Positions 17,651 to 25,871 of a stretch of DNA of 59,570 nucleotides are shown here, piece after piece. How positions within the stretch are numbered: the stretch's first letter is position 1; every line of letters begins with the position of its first letter. Under the pieces are notes generated by a model. The model was not told the origin of the DNA. It made no database searches and saw only the letters and a list, made by a program, of their open reading frames with translations. A program made the position numbers and the translations under genes. Where the stretch lies: NCBI GenBank assembly GCA_030835845.1, contig JAUROD010000015.1:1-59570 (forward strand). Reading direction: 5' to 3'. The DNA comes from Flavobacteriaceae bacterium (GTDB lineage Bacteria > Bacteroidota > Bacteroidia > Flavobacteriales > Flavobacteriaceae).

Positions 17651-18516
17651 TGAATGTGCTTGTGTGCTTTGTATGAAGATCGAACTAGTGCTCCACTTTC
17701 TACATGACGAAAACCTAAATCTTTCCCAATCAATTCATATTTTTCAAATTGTTCGGGAGTGATAAATTCTTTCACACCAAGGTGCTTTTTAGATGGTTGA
17801 AGATACTGTCCAATAGTAACTACATCAACATCGGCAGCACGAAGATCGTGCAGGGTTTCAATAACTTCTTCCTCGCGTTCACCTAGACCAAGCATAATTC
17901 CAGACTTTGTTCTGTTTACACCTTGTTCTTTGAGGTATTTCAAAACCTCCATACTTTGGTCATATTTAGCTTGAATACGTACTTCCCGTGTAAGTCTCCT
18001 TACGGTTTCAATATTGTGCGAAATCACCTCAGGATGTACCTCAACCAACCGGTCAATATTACGTTTGTCACCTTGAAAGTCAGGAATTAGTGTTTCAAGG
18101 GTAGTATTTGGGTTCATTCGTCGAATCGCTTCTATTGTTTCAGCCCAAATAATCGAACCACCATCTTTTAAATCATCTCTGTCAACAGATGTAATTACTG
18201 CATGTTTAATTTGCATTAATTTGATTGATCGAGCCACTTTTTCGGGTTCTTCCCAATCTACATTTTCAGGACGACCGGTTTTTACTCCACAAAATCCACA
18301 AGAACGGGTACAAATATTTCCCAAAATCATGAAAGTTGCAGTTCCCTCACCCCAACATTCACCCATGTTTGGGCAACTTCCTGATGTACAAATAGTGTTG
18401 AGTTTGTATTTGTCAACTAAGCCTCTAAGTTCTGTGTATTTTTTTCCAGTTGGCAATTTGACACGTAACCATTTGGGTTTTCCGATAATTGGTTTAGAGG
18501 TGGTTTCAGTCGACAT
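17647..18516 (-). CDS. lipA: Lipoyl synthase
   Basis: Radical SAM enzyme that inserts two sulfurs into protein-bound octanoyl groups to make lipoate for 2-oxoacid dehydrogenases and the glycine cleavage system. 289 residues. The auxiliary cluster motif C43-x4-C48-x5-C54 (CTSGSCPNMGEC) and the radical SAM motif C69-x3-C73-x2-C76 (CTRSCGFC) are intact, and the C-terminal family motif is ESGALVRSSYKA. The start is the ATG at 18516 (MSTETTSKP); a TTG nine bases upstream is less likely. It links functionally to pdhB further along, whose complex needs lipoate. Confidence 0.95.
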   Translation of the reverse strand: MSTETTSKPIIGKPKWLRVKLPTGKKYTELRGLVDKYKLNTICTSGSCPNMGECWGEGTATFMILGNICTRSCGFCGVKTGRPENVDWEEPEKVARSIKLMQIKHAVITSVDRDDLKDGGSIIWAETIEAIRRMNPNTTLETLIPDFQGDKRNIDRLVEVHPEVISHNIETVRRLTREVRIQAKYDQSMEVLKYLKEQGVNRTKSGIMLGLGEREEEVIETLHDLRAADVDVVTIGQYLQPSKKHLGVKEFITPEQFEKYELIGKDLGFRHVESGALVRSSYKAHKHIH

Positions 18517-18552
18517 AGGTTGCAATCTTTCTTTTGCAAATATACAAACTAA

Positions 18553-19761
18553 TTAGACCAGAAAGAAAAACCCAACAGCAAAAACAGTTAAGAATATGAG
18601 CCCAACCACACTTAATATTTTAAGTCCTTTACTAGGCTTGTGTTTTTCAGGCATTTGGTCGCTAAGTACCAAGCGAAAATTTAAAAATGCATAGAAAGGC
18701 GCAGTAACAAAAGAAAGTATCGTAGCGATTTCAACTAGACTACCCATTTCGCTCAATAAGAAAGTAAAAATTGAAATGGTTCCAATTGCGAGTATGATGA
18801 TCCAAAACCGATAATTGAATTGCTTTTTTTTTGGATAAAGTATCTGAATTGTTTTTTCCAATGCACGAGGTGAGGCATCTAGGGTTGTTAGGGTAGTACT
18901 AAACATTGCAGTAAAGGCTGCAATTACAATAACTAAGTATACGGAGTCACTTAGTGAAGAAGTATATAGGTCAATCAATTGCTGTGCAAAAATCGCCCCT
19001 GAATTAGAAAAAGATGCACCACTTCCATACATCACAAATGCACCTAGACCCATAAAACATACTCCTAGAAAAACAGTGACGGAATATCCAGTATTGAAAT
19101 CAAAAAGTCCTTCTTTGACGGAAACTTTTTTCGTTTTATTTTTTTCAATTGCCCAAAGGGACTGCCAGATTGAAATATCTAAGGGTGCAGGCATCCAGCC
19201 CATAAAAGCAGCTAGAAATAAATAGGCACTTTCAGCAGGAAAAATTTGAGCAAATGACACAGGATCAGTGTTTTTATATCCAGCAAGTATAACAGCTGCA
19301 AGTGTACTAATTGTAAGTATTACCAAAATCCATTTAATTACTTTGTCAAGTAAACTATAATTACCAATCCATAAAATAGCAAGGCATACAAATGTTATGA
19401 TTGAACTCCAGACTACTAGGTTTGAGCTAATTCCAAAAAGGATAGAGGCAAGTGAGGCAGTCACAATTGTAACCGCAGTTTGAATGGTAAACATGGTACA
19501 TAAGGTCATTATGAAATAGACCCAAAGATATCCTTTGCCGAGTTTTCCATAACCATCCAGTAATGTTTTGTTTGTAGCTAGTGTATAGCGTGAACCAAAC
19601 TGAAAGAATGGATATTTAAATATATTAACAAGTAGCAAAGCCCAAAGTAACCCCCAACCGAAATCAGCTCCGGCACGGGTAGATTGAACTAAGTGAGAAA
19701 CTCCAATTGCTGCTCCAGCAAAAAGGAGTCCTGGTCCTAATTTTTTGAGGTTAATGTACAT
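18553..19761 (-). CDS. Divergent Nramp-like transporter
   Basis: 402 residues with about 11 hydrophobic helices and overall similarity to the Nramp (SLC11-like) fold: LGPGLLFAGAAIGVSHLVQS in TM1 and FMGWMPAPLDISIW in TM6. Classical Nramp metal transporters carry DPGN in TM1 and MPH in TM6 as metal ligands; here the DPGN Asp and Asn are absent and only Met-Pro of the TM6 motif remains. It may carry a different ion or use a different mode. The ATG lies inside the end of the upstream sigma factor gene (11-base overlap), so the two are translated together. Confidence 0.75.
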   Translation of the reverse strand: MYINLKKLGPGLLFAGAAIGVSHLVQSTRAGADFGWGLLWALLLVNIFKYPFFQFGSRYTLATNKTLLDGYGKLGKGYLWVYFIMTLCTMFTIQTAVTIVTASLASILFGISSNLVVWSSIITFVCLAILWIGNYSLLDKVIKWILVILTISTLAAVILAGYKNTDPVSFAQIFPAESAYLFLAAFMGWMPAPLDISIWQSLWAIEKNKTKKVSVKEGLFDFNTGYSVTVFLGVCFMGLGAFVMYGSGASFSNSGAIFAQQLIDLYTSSLSDSVYLVIVIAAFTAMFSTTLTTLDASPRALEKTIQILYPKKKQFNYRFWIIILAIGTISIFTFLLSEMGSLVEIATILSFVTAPFYAFLNFRLVLSDQMPEKHKPSKGLKILSVVGLIFLTVFAVGFFFLV

Positions 19762-20308
19762 CTTCTTCGATTTTCTGTGCTAATACTTTTTTTGCCCTTA
19801 ACAAAGTAACCTTTATTGTGTTTATGGGTAGCTCTGTGATGGTCGCAATTTCTTTGTAACTCATATCATCAAAGATTCTCATCTTAAGTATGGTGGCATG
19901 ATTAGGTTTGAGGCCTTTTATTTTTTCTTTTAGTGCTTTTAAGTTTTGGCTAATGATGAGTAAATCCTCAGGGGATGGAGTAGATGCTCCCAATTGGTCA
20001 TATTCTCTAGCTTCTAAAGAAGTAAGTTGCTGCTGCTTTTTTTCTTTTCTATGTTCATCTATATGGATGTTATTGGAAATACTAACCAGCCAAGTGCCAA
20101 ATTCGTATTCAGGATTGTAACTGTGAATTTTGTCAAAAGCTCGCGCAAGTGATTTTAAGGCAAGATCCTCAGCCAGCTCTTCATTATGACATTTTTTCAA
20201 TAAATAATTAAAGAGATAATCCCAATAATGGTCATATAAATATGCAAAGGCACGTTGATCGTTTTTCTTTGCTTGCTCTAGGGCATTATTTAATTGAAAT
20301 TCGTTCAT
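19751..20308 (-). CDS. ECF-type RNA polymerase sigma factor
   Basis: 185 residues with sigma region 2 at about 20-90 (LFNYLLKKCHNEELAEDLAL, then FGTWLVSISNNIHIDEHRK) and region 4 at about 125-180 (ILKMRIFDDMSYKEIA with TIKVTLLRAKKVL as the DNA-recognition helix). No anti-sigma gene lies beside it; instead its 3' end overlaps the Nramp-like gene by 11 bases, and a small Cys-containing membrane protein gene lies 24 bases upstream. It may direct a stress or metal response that includes these neighbours, but this is inference. Confidence 0.9.
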   Translation of the reverse strand: MNEFQLNNALEQAKKNDQRAFAYLYDHYWDYLFNYLLKKCHNEELAEDLALKSLARAFDKIHSYNPEYEFGTWLVSISNNIHIDEHRKEKKQQQLTSLEAREYDQLGASTPSPEDLLIISQNLKALKEKIKGLKPNHATILKMRIFDDMSYKEIATITELPINTIKVTLLRAKKVLAQKIEEDVH

Positions 20309-20332
20309 TGAAACGAATATACAGAAATAAAT

Positions 20333-20539
20333 TTATGATTTAACCAAATCAGGATTTTTGCATTCTTGCTCGTCGGGTAGTTTTCCGCAAAACCCACAGG
20401 GTTCATTATTTTTATTCAGAAAAGGACTTTGACTTGCACAAGTTCCAGCAAATTTGCCATTCTTTTTCACTAAAATCTTGATGGCTATTCCTGCAAATGC
20501 TAGACCTAATAAAACGAAGGATATGAGAAATAATTTCAT
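20333..20539 (-). CDS. Small single-span membrane protein with Cys-rich C-terminus
   Basis: 68 residues: one N-terminal hydrophobic helix (about 2-24) and a polar tail with four cysteines in the pattern GTCASQSPFLN then PCGFCGKLPDEQEC. I believe similar short proteins occur widely in Flavobacteriia, but I know no function; a redox or metal-binding role is possible from the cysteines. It lies directly upstream of the sigma factor and Nramp-like genes on the same strand and is likely cotranscribed with them. A promoter -7 box ends four bases before the ATG. Confidence 0.72.
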   Translation of the reverse strand: MKLFLISFVLLGLAFAGIAIKILVKKNGKFAGTCASQSPFLNKNNEPCGFCGKLPDEQECKNPDLVKS

Positions 20540-20543
20540 GCCA

Positions 20544-20551
20544 CAAATTTA
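20544..20551 (-). promoter_or_regulatory. -7 box TAAATTTG directly before the small Cys protein gene
   Basis: On the minus strand TAAATTTG (20551 to 20544) is an exact TAnnTTTG match and is followed by TGGC and then the ATG at 20539. Transcription would start at or next to the start codon, so the message might be leaderless. No -33 TTG at the usual spacing. Confidence 0.4.
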
Positions 20552-20703
20552 CATCTTTTCCGATGAACGAACACTTTTAGCTAAAATCTTTTAATAATTG
20601 TCAATTTTCACCAAATATTACATGAATCAACCGTTTTTAACCCAAATTACTACCATCCTTAACTTTCCCTAGTAGAATCTTGAAAAACTTTGTGAAGTTT
20701 GGG

Positions 20704-21156
20704 ATGGATTTAAATTCAAAACTATACGTTATTATGAATAATTCCCCAATGAGTAAAGCTATAAAGCCCTTAAAAGTTAATACAACAGAACTAGTATTCC
20801 TAAAGTCATATGCTTTGGGAATGAGCGATTTGGCAATTATGCGTTTACCGGATGTTAGTCGCAATAAATTAATTTCAATTCGTTTCAAACTATTCAAAAA
20901 ACTGGATGTGAGTAATGTGTATAGCGCAGTCAATAAGGCGATGTATACAGGTATACTTAATAAGAAAAACTTTATCGATGAATCATTGAAGGAACAAACA
21001 CTTAAATTTATAGAACTGTCTTTTAATCGTATCGAATTATTTCAAGGTAATACTGAACAAATGAAATGGGAGTGGTATAAAATCTTACTTGAATACACAG
21101 GATTTTTGAGCAATAAAATTAAGGAGATAAAAAAAATCCCACCGAAGCGGGATTAA
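20704..21156 (+). CDS. Orphan LuxR-type helix-turn-helix regulator
   Basis: About 150 residues. ELVFLKSYALGMSDLAIMRL and KLFKKLDVSNVYSAVNKAM align with the four-helix LuxR/GerE DNA-binding domain (pattern E-x-x-x-L...G.S...IA...FKKL.VS....AV.....G). No receiver, PAS or ligand domain is present. The C-terminal 70 residues (about 80-150) are helical and unrecognised. The start is uncertain: ATG at 20704 or 20734; the frame is open to a TTG at 20680. The last codons (KIPPKR) are encoded within a hairpin that acts as a minus-strand terminator. Stands alone on its strand. Confidence 0.65.
   Translation: MDLNSKLYVIMNNSPMSKAIKPLKVNTTELVFLKSYALGMSDLAIMRLPDVSRNKLISIRFKLFKKLDVSNVYSAVNKAMYTGILNKKNFIDESLKEQTLKFIELSFNRIELFQGNTEQMKWEWYKILLEYTGFLSNKIKEIKKIPPKRD
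21129..21154 (-). terminator. TTCG-loop terminator, minus strand, inside the end of the LuxR-type gene
   Basis: On the minus strand ATCCCGC, loop TTCG, GTGGGAT (one G-T wobble) is followed by eight T (21136 to 21129). It would end transcription from the DUF456 gene about 210 bases upstream on that strand. It overlaps the last codons of the plus-strand HTH gene. Confidence 0.75.
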
Positions 21157-21362
21157 AGATTTTCATCTTCGGCATAAAGCCTTATTGTGATAAGATTGAG
21201 GGACAAATAAAAAAAATATAGACCTATGAGATAGCCATTCTTTTCAAGTAAAACATTGGGATTTTAAGTGTGTATGCACCAAAGTCCAACTAACCCATTA
21301 CAATTTCATAAATAAATATAGTGTTGTGGTTTGATTGAAAGGTTTTGAAAAGACGGCTTCCT

Positions 21363-21851
21363 CTAGGTAAGAACTTGAAGATAGATTCGCCCAAAATGAT
21401 AGAGAAAAACTACTGAAACACTAAATTTAAGGAAGATCCCTGTTAAAAAACCGATAAGTGACCCTATAGCAGCCTTAAAGGCTAATTTTGATGGAGTTTT
21501 ATTGATAATTTCACCAGTATATGCCCCAATAAACGGACCAATTATAAGTCCAAACGGTCCCATAAAAATTAGTCCAACAATTAAACCAAGTGTTGAGCCA
21601 ATAACTCCTTTTTTTGACCCCCCAAATTTTTTGGTCCCAATTGCGGGAATAATATAGTCGATTAGAAATACGGCTAACGCAATGCAAAATGTAATTGTTA
21701 AGAAGGTCGTATTTGATTCTACACGTTCACTTTGATGGAGAGAAAGAAGACCAAGCCATCCGGTTAGTGGACCTGGTAAAACAGGAAGAAAACTCCCAAG
21801 AATCCCAAGAAAAATTAATACAATCCCAAGTATTTCAAATAATAAATCCAT
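21363..21851 (-). CDS. DUF456 family membrane protein
   Basis: 162 residues, four to five hydrophobic segments. FLGILGSFLPVLPGPLTGWLG at the N-terminus and GPFIGAYTGEIINK are characteristic of the DUF456 family, small integral membrane proteins of unknown role. Gly/Pro-rich loops and paired helices recall glycine-zipper membrane proteins. Single gene; the 206 bases to its right end (21157-21362) show only A/T-rich sequence and no gene that I can support. Confidence 0.85.
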   Translation of the reverse strand: MDLLFEILGIVLIFLGILGSFLPVLPGPLTGWLGLLSLHQSERVESNTTFLTITFCIALAVFLIDYIIPAIGTKKFGGSKKGVIGSTLGLIVGLIFMGPFGLIIGPFIGAYTGEIINKTPSKLAFKAAIGSLIGFLTGIFLKFSVSVVFLYHFGRIYLQVLT

Positions 21852-21949
21852 GTTAATTCGTTTTTAAGGCAAAATAGATACAGCTAAGTTAAAATAAAAA
21901 GTAGTAATTTTAAGAGTCCTATCTAAATAGAACTTAATCCATTTGACCT

Positions 21950-22438
21950 ATGAAAAAACAACTTATTATTATTCTCGGTTTTACTGTTGTCTTTCAGCTT
22001 TTTAGCTGTGAATATCTGAATACTTCGCTATACACACCAAAGGAAATACAAAAGGCATCAAGTTGGTCAGAAAATGACCAAGCTCCCAACTTCCCAGCTT
22101 GTCAGGAATTTCCAATAAATCAACAAGATCAGTGTTTTAAAGAGATTATTTCGTCCACTATTAATAATTCATTATCTAATGCTTATTTGATTGCAAATGA
22201 AGAGATAAATGAAGGGATAATATTGGTTATAAAGGTTGACAAAGAAGGGGTTATTTCACTTTCTGAAATTAAAAACGAATCAAAAGCATTACGAATAATT
22301 CCTGGGTTAAAAGAACAAATTGAAAGCGCAATTTCTTCTTTACCCAAAGCCCTTCCAGCAACAAAAACAAATGTAGGTGTGTTTGTTGAGGTGGAATTTG
22401 AATTGCCAATCCAGTTAAATACTAGTACAAAAAATTAA
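21950..22438 (+). CDS. Lipoprotein with TonB C-terminal-like domain
   Basis: 162 residues. [20 protein letters not shown] is a lipoprotein signal with lipobox LFSC (Cys20). The mature part has a conserved pair of cysteines (FPACQEFP and QDQCFKEII), followed by a beta-strand/helix pattern ([19 protein letters not shown] ... [12 protein letters not shown]) that resembles the TonB C-terminal fold seen in flavobacterial TonB proteins, but without a membrane helix and Pro-rich linker. Function unknown; a periplasmic partner of transport or envelope machinery is possible. Its stop codon overlaps the ruvC start by one base (TAATG). Confidence 0.72.
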   Translation: MKKQLIIILGFTVVFQLFSCEYLNTSLYTPKEIQKASSWSENDQAPNFPACQEFPINQQDQCFKEIISSTINNSLSNAYLIANEEINEGIILVIKVDKEGVISLSEIKNESKALRIIPGLKEQIESAISSLPKALPATKTNVGVFVEVEFELPIQLNTSTKN

Positions 22439-22989
22439 TGGCAGAACGTATCATACTTGGAATCGACCCCGGTACAACCATTATGGGTTTTGGACTAATC
22501 AAGGTTGTCGAAAACAAGATGCAATTTATCGTAATGAATGAATTACAGCTTTCTAAATACAGTGATCACTATGTCAAACTTCGACTAATTTTTGAACGTA
22601 CAATCGAATTAATCGACAACTACAATCCCGATGAAATTGCAATTGAAGCTCCTTTTTTTGGAAAGAATGTACAGTCAATGCTTAAACTTGGACGCGCTCA
22701 AGGAGTTGCAATGGCTGCTGGATTGTCAAGAGATATTCCAATTATTGAGTATTCCCCTAAAAAAATAAAAATGGCAATTACAGGAAATGGAAATGCTAGC
22801 AAAGAGCAAGTAGCTAAAATGCTTCAACAATTACTTGGATTCAAAACACTTCCAAAAAATCTTGATTCTACTGATGGGTTGGCTGCAGCTGTATGTCATT
22901 ATTTCAATGCAGGAAAAGGTGAGGAAAGTCAAAAATATACTGGATGGAAAGCCTTTGTCTCTCAAAATCCTTCAAAAATTAAATCATAA
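22438..22989 (+). CDS. ruvC: Holliday junction resolvase RuvC
   Basis: Crossover junction endodeoxyribonuclease, 183 residues, that cuts Holliday junctions with RuvAB during recombination. The RNase H-like fold is seen with acidic catalytic residues in [13 protein letters not shown] (first Asp), IAIEAPFF (Glu) and the C-terminal [15 protein letters not shown] (Asp cluster). The start ATG at 22438 overlaps the stop of the lipoprotein gene, which means coupled translation. The hemW gene begins four bases after its stop. Confidence 0.95.
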   Translation: MAERIILGIDPGTTIMGFGLIKVVENKMQFIVMNELQLSKYSDHYVKLRLIFERTIELIDNYNPDEIAIEAPFFGKNVQSMLKLGRAQGVAMAAGLSRDIPIIEYSPKKIKMAITGNGNASKEQVAKMLQQLLGFKTLPKNLDSTDGLAAAVCHYFNAGKGEESQKYTGWKAFVSQNPSKIKS

Positions 22990-22992
22990 ATT

Positions 22993-24123
22993 TTGGGCGC
23001 TATCTATCTTCACATACCTTTTTGTAAACAGGCGTGCAGTTATTGTAATTTTCATTTTTCAACTTCACGCAAGTATAAGAATGAAATGTTAGAAGCTATG
23101 AAAAAAGAAATCTTTTTGCGAAAAGATGAATTGCCTCAAGCTCCGCTTCATAGTATTTATTTTGGAGGAGGAACACCTTCACTTCTATCTCCATCAGAAG
23201 TTGATTCCATAATCAACGTTATTAGAGCAAATTTTCAGTTGAGTAATCAAGTTGAAATAACTCTTGAGATGAATCCTGATGATGTCACGGAGAATTATTT
23301 GGAGGACATAAAAGCTGTTGGAATAAATCGTTTAAGTCTAGGAGTTCAGTCTTTTTTTGATGCTGAATTGAGAATAATGAATAGAGTTCATACTGCTCAG
23401 GAGTCTTTTCTTTTACTCGAAAAAGTAGCTGAATTATTTTCAAATTATTCTATGGATTTAATTTACGGTATGCCAAATAGTACCCTTGAGAGTTGGAAAA
23501 AAAATATAGATATTGCTCTATCTTTCTCTCCACCACACATATCAAGTTATGCATTGACAGTTGAACCAAAAACTATCCTTGAAAAACAGGTTGAACGGGG
23601 AGAGGTGAATCTATTGGTAGAAGAAGATGTTGAAAAGCAATTTAATTACTTGGTTAAAACGTTAGAAAAAAACAGATATGATCATTATGAAATTTCAAAC
23701 TTTGGTAAAAAGAGTTTTCATGCTGTAAATAATTCCGCATATTGGGAAGGTAAACCATATCTAGGTATTGGTCCTTCTGCACACAGTTACTATAAAGATA
23801 CTCGAAGTTGGAATATCAGAAATAATCAAATATATCTAAAATCCATAAGTGAAAATAGATTGCCTATTGAACGCGAATCACTATCCTTGATTGATCAGTA
23901 TAATGAGTATATTATGACTGGGTTAAGAACATCTAGTGGAGTTTCGCTTACTAGGGTAAGCAATAATTTTGGTAAGCATTTTTCAAATTTATTAGAGAAA
24001 GAAGCTGAAAAACACCTGATAAATCAGCACCTTTTCTGGGATGGAGATCAATTAAAAGCAAGTTCAAAAGGTAAGTTTTTAGTCGATGGAATTGCATCAG
24101 ACTTATTCTTGATTAACCTTTAA
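22993..24123 (+). CDS. hemW: Radical SAM heme chaperone HemW
   Basis: 376 residues; HemN-like family. The radical SAM cluster motif C-x3-C-x2-C appears at once (HIPFCKQACSYCNFHF, residues 7-22), then FGGGTPSLL, LGVQSF and GIGPSAHSY. HemW is thought to bind heme and deliver it to respiratory proteins; it is not a coproporphyrinogen oxidase despite old annotations. The start must be TTG at 22993: the frame has a stop at 22987-22989 and the cluster motif follows immediately, with no ATG available before it. Third gene of lipoprotein-ruvC-hemW; the 3' end overlaps the convergent dipeptidase gene by 11 bases. Confidence 0.93.
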   Translation: MGAIYLHIPFCKQACSYCNFHFSTSRKYKNEMLEAMKKEIFLRKDELPQAPLHSIYFGGGTPSLLSPSEVDSIINVIRANFQLSNQVEITLEMNPDDVTENYLEDIKAVGINRLSLGVQSFFDAELRIMNRVHTAQESFLLLEKVAELFSNYSMDLIYGMPNSTLESWKKNIDIALSFSPPHISSYALTVEPKTILEKQVERGEVNLLVEEDVEKQFNYLVKTLEKNRYDHYEISNFGKKSFHAVNNSAYWEGKPYLGIGPSAHSYYKDTRSWNIRNNQIYLKSISENRLPIERESLSLIDQYNEYIMTGLRTSSGVSLTRVSNNFGKHFSNLLEKEAEKHLINQHLFWDGDQLKASSKGKFLVDGIASDLFLINL

Positions 24124-25498
24124 ATAAGGCAGCATAGTTTTCATAAAACAATGGAAGTGTTTCTATTCCCTTGTAAAAATTAAACAATCCAAAATGCTCA
24201 TTAGGTGAATGAATAGCGTCACTATCCAAACCAAAGCCCATCAAAACACTTTTAACACCCAATACTTTTTCAAATAAAGGGACAATAGGAATACTTCCTC
24301 CTCCGCGTTCTGGAAATGGTTCAACACCAAAACTTGTTGTATATGCTTTGTGTGCAGCTTGATATCCAATATTATCAATAGGTGTTACGTAAGGTTCACC
24401 ACCATGATGACTAATCACATCTACTCGAACACTTTTTGGAGCAAGAGATTTAAAATAAGCCTCGAATAATCGACCTACTTCTTCCCAATCTTGATTAGGG
24501 ACAAGGCGCATTGATATTTTGGCATGAGCTTCGCTTGCAATTACTGTTTTTGCTCCTTCACCAGTGTAGCCACCCCAAATACCATTTACATCAAGAGTTG
24601 GTCGTATAGATTGACGTTCACTTGTCGAGTAACCTTCTTCTCCATGAACATCAGCTAAATCGATGGATTCAATATATTCATTCAAATCAAAAGGAGCTTT
24701 TGCCATCTCAGCTCGTTCTTCATTAGATACCTCAACTACCTTCTCGTAAAAACCAGGTATTGTAATTCGGTTATTTTCATCTTGGAGTTGAGCAATCATT
24801 TGAGATAGAATATTTATTGGATTAGCAACAGCTCCACCATATAGACCAGAATGAAGGTCTCTGTTAGGACCTGTTACAGTAACTTCCATATAACTTAACC
24901 CTCTAAGTCCTGTTGTAATGGAAGGCTGTTGGTTACTAATCATACCAGTATCAGAGATTAATATAACATCACATGACAGTCGATCAGTATGATGTCTTAT
25001 AAAATCCTCTAGATTGTCGCTACCAACTTCTTCTTCACCCTCAATCATAAATTTTACATTACAACAGAGTTTATCATTTTCTATCATCCATTGAAATGCT
25101 TTAATGTGCATGTACATTTGACCTTTATCATCACACGCTCCTCGAGCAAAAACCGCTCCCTCGGGATGAATTTTGGTTTTTTTAATAACTGGCTCAAAAG
25201 GAGGGCTGTCCCATAAATCAATTGGGTCTGGAGGTTGAACATCGTAATGACCATAGACAAGTACAGTGGGCAAGTCATCGGAGATAATTTTATCTGCATA
25301 GACAATTGGATATCCTTTTGTAGGCTCAACGGTCACATTTTCAGCACCAGCATGCTTAAGTGCATTGGCAACCCACTTAGCGGCATTATGAACATCTTCT
25401 GTGTAACTTGAGTCAGCACTTACAGATGGAATTTTTAATAAATCAATCAATTCATTGAGATATTGTTCTTTTTCTTGCACATTTAAATTCACGCTCAT
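24113..25498 (-). CDS. M20 family metallopeptidase (dipeptidase)
   Basis: Cytosolic-type dipeptidase of the M20 family with 461 residues and no signal peptide. Zinc ligands and catalytic residues are visible: VYGHYDVQPPD (His, with catalytic Asp two residues on), ARGACDDKGQMY (bridging Asp), IEGEEEVGSDNL (catalytic Glu and ligand Glu), ISDTGM (Asp) and HSPNEHFGL (His). The dimerisation domain lies at about 195-330. It probably cleaves small peptides; the exact specificity is unknown. I start at the ATG at 25498; a GTG at 25522 is also in frame. Confidence 0.9.
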   Translation of the reverse strand: MSVNLNVQEKEQYLNELIDLLKIPSVSADSSYTEDVHNAAKWVANALKHAGAENVTVEPTKGYPIVYADKIISDDLPTVLVYGHYDVQPPDPIDLWDSPPFEPVIKKTKIHPEGAVFARGACDDKGQMYMHIKAFQWMIENDKLCCNVKFMIEGEEEVGSDNLEDFIRHHTDRLSCDVILISDTGMISNQQPSITTGLRGLSYMEVTVTGPNRDLHSGLYGGAVANPINILSQMIAQLQDENNRITIPGFYEKVVEVSNEERAEMAKAPFDLNEYIESIDLADVHGEEGYSTSERQSIRPTLDVNGIWGGYTGEGAKTVIASEAHAKISMRLVPNQDWEEVGRLFEAYFKSLAPKSVRVDVISHHGGEPYVTPIDNIGYQAAHKAYTTSFGVEPFPERGGGSIPIVPLFEKVLGVKSVLMGFGLDSDAIHSPNEHFGLFNFYKGIETLPLFYENYAALFKG

Positions 25499-25573
25499 TT
25501 CGAGTTGTTTTATATTCTCCACAAAGATTTGTGTTTTTTGGGAAGTAAAAAATAATTTTTATAAAAACTTGAC

Positions 25574-25581
25574 TATATTTG
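25574..25581 (+). promoter_or_regulatory. tRNA-Leu promoter -7 box (TATATTTG)
   Basis: Exact TAnnTTTG match 19 bases before the tRNA 5' end; the same octamer is used before tRNA-Val. Confidence 0.6.
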
Positions 25582-25600
25582 TGCGCGCTAATAACCAACT

Positions 25601-25682
25601 GCGGGTGTGGTGAAATTGGTAGACACGCTAGACTTAGGATCTAGTGCTTCACGGCTTGGGGGTTCGAGTCCCTTCACCCGCA
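25601..25682 (+). tRNA. tRNA-Leu (anticodon TAG)
   Basis: Class II tRNA with long variable arm. Acceptor GCGGGTG (25601-25607) pairs with CACCCGC (25675-25681), the anticodon stem is CTAGA/TCTAG with loop CTTAGGA (anticodon TAG), the variable arm TGCTTCACGGCTT follows, and the T arm contains GTTCGAGTC. The discriminator is A at 25682; CCA is not encoded, unlike the tRNA-Val. Confidence 0.96.
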
Positions 25683-25693
25683 CTGAAAAATAA

Positions 25694-25731
25694 CCTCAAA
25701 CACTTCTTTATAAGTGATTTGAGGTTTTTTT
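25694..25731 (+). terminator. Intrinsic terminator after tRNA-Leu
   Basis: CCTCAAA with inner CACTT pairs with AAGTG and TTTGAGG (25694 to about 25724, one bulge), followed by seven T. It closes the tRNA transcript. Confidence 0.85.
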
Positions 25732-25745
25732 ATAAATTTATTTCA

Positions 25746-25871
25746 ATGCAAGAGGAAATGATTCGCAATAAAGAGGTTTTTAGAGGTTGTTTTTTTACAG
25801 GCTGCCTTTCTTTTATTGTGGGAACGCTATTGCTAATCCTCTTTGTGTTTAAGGATAGTTTATTGGGCTAA
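25746..25871 (+). CDS. Possible 41-residue single-span membrane protein
   Basis: ATG at 25746 gives MQEEMIRNKEVFRG, then a hydrophobic helix (about 14-36, with two Cys in CFFTGC) and a short tail ending in a TAA at 25869. Its stop overlaps the convergent alkaline phosphatase gene by 12 bases. No homologue is recognised, and it lies right after the tRNA-Leu terminator with no clear promoter. The charged-then-hydrophobic layout favours a real small protein, but chance is possible. Confidence 0.35.
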   Translation: MQEEMIRNKEVFRGCFFTGCLSFIVGTLLLILFVFKDSLLG

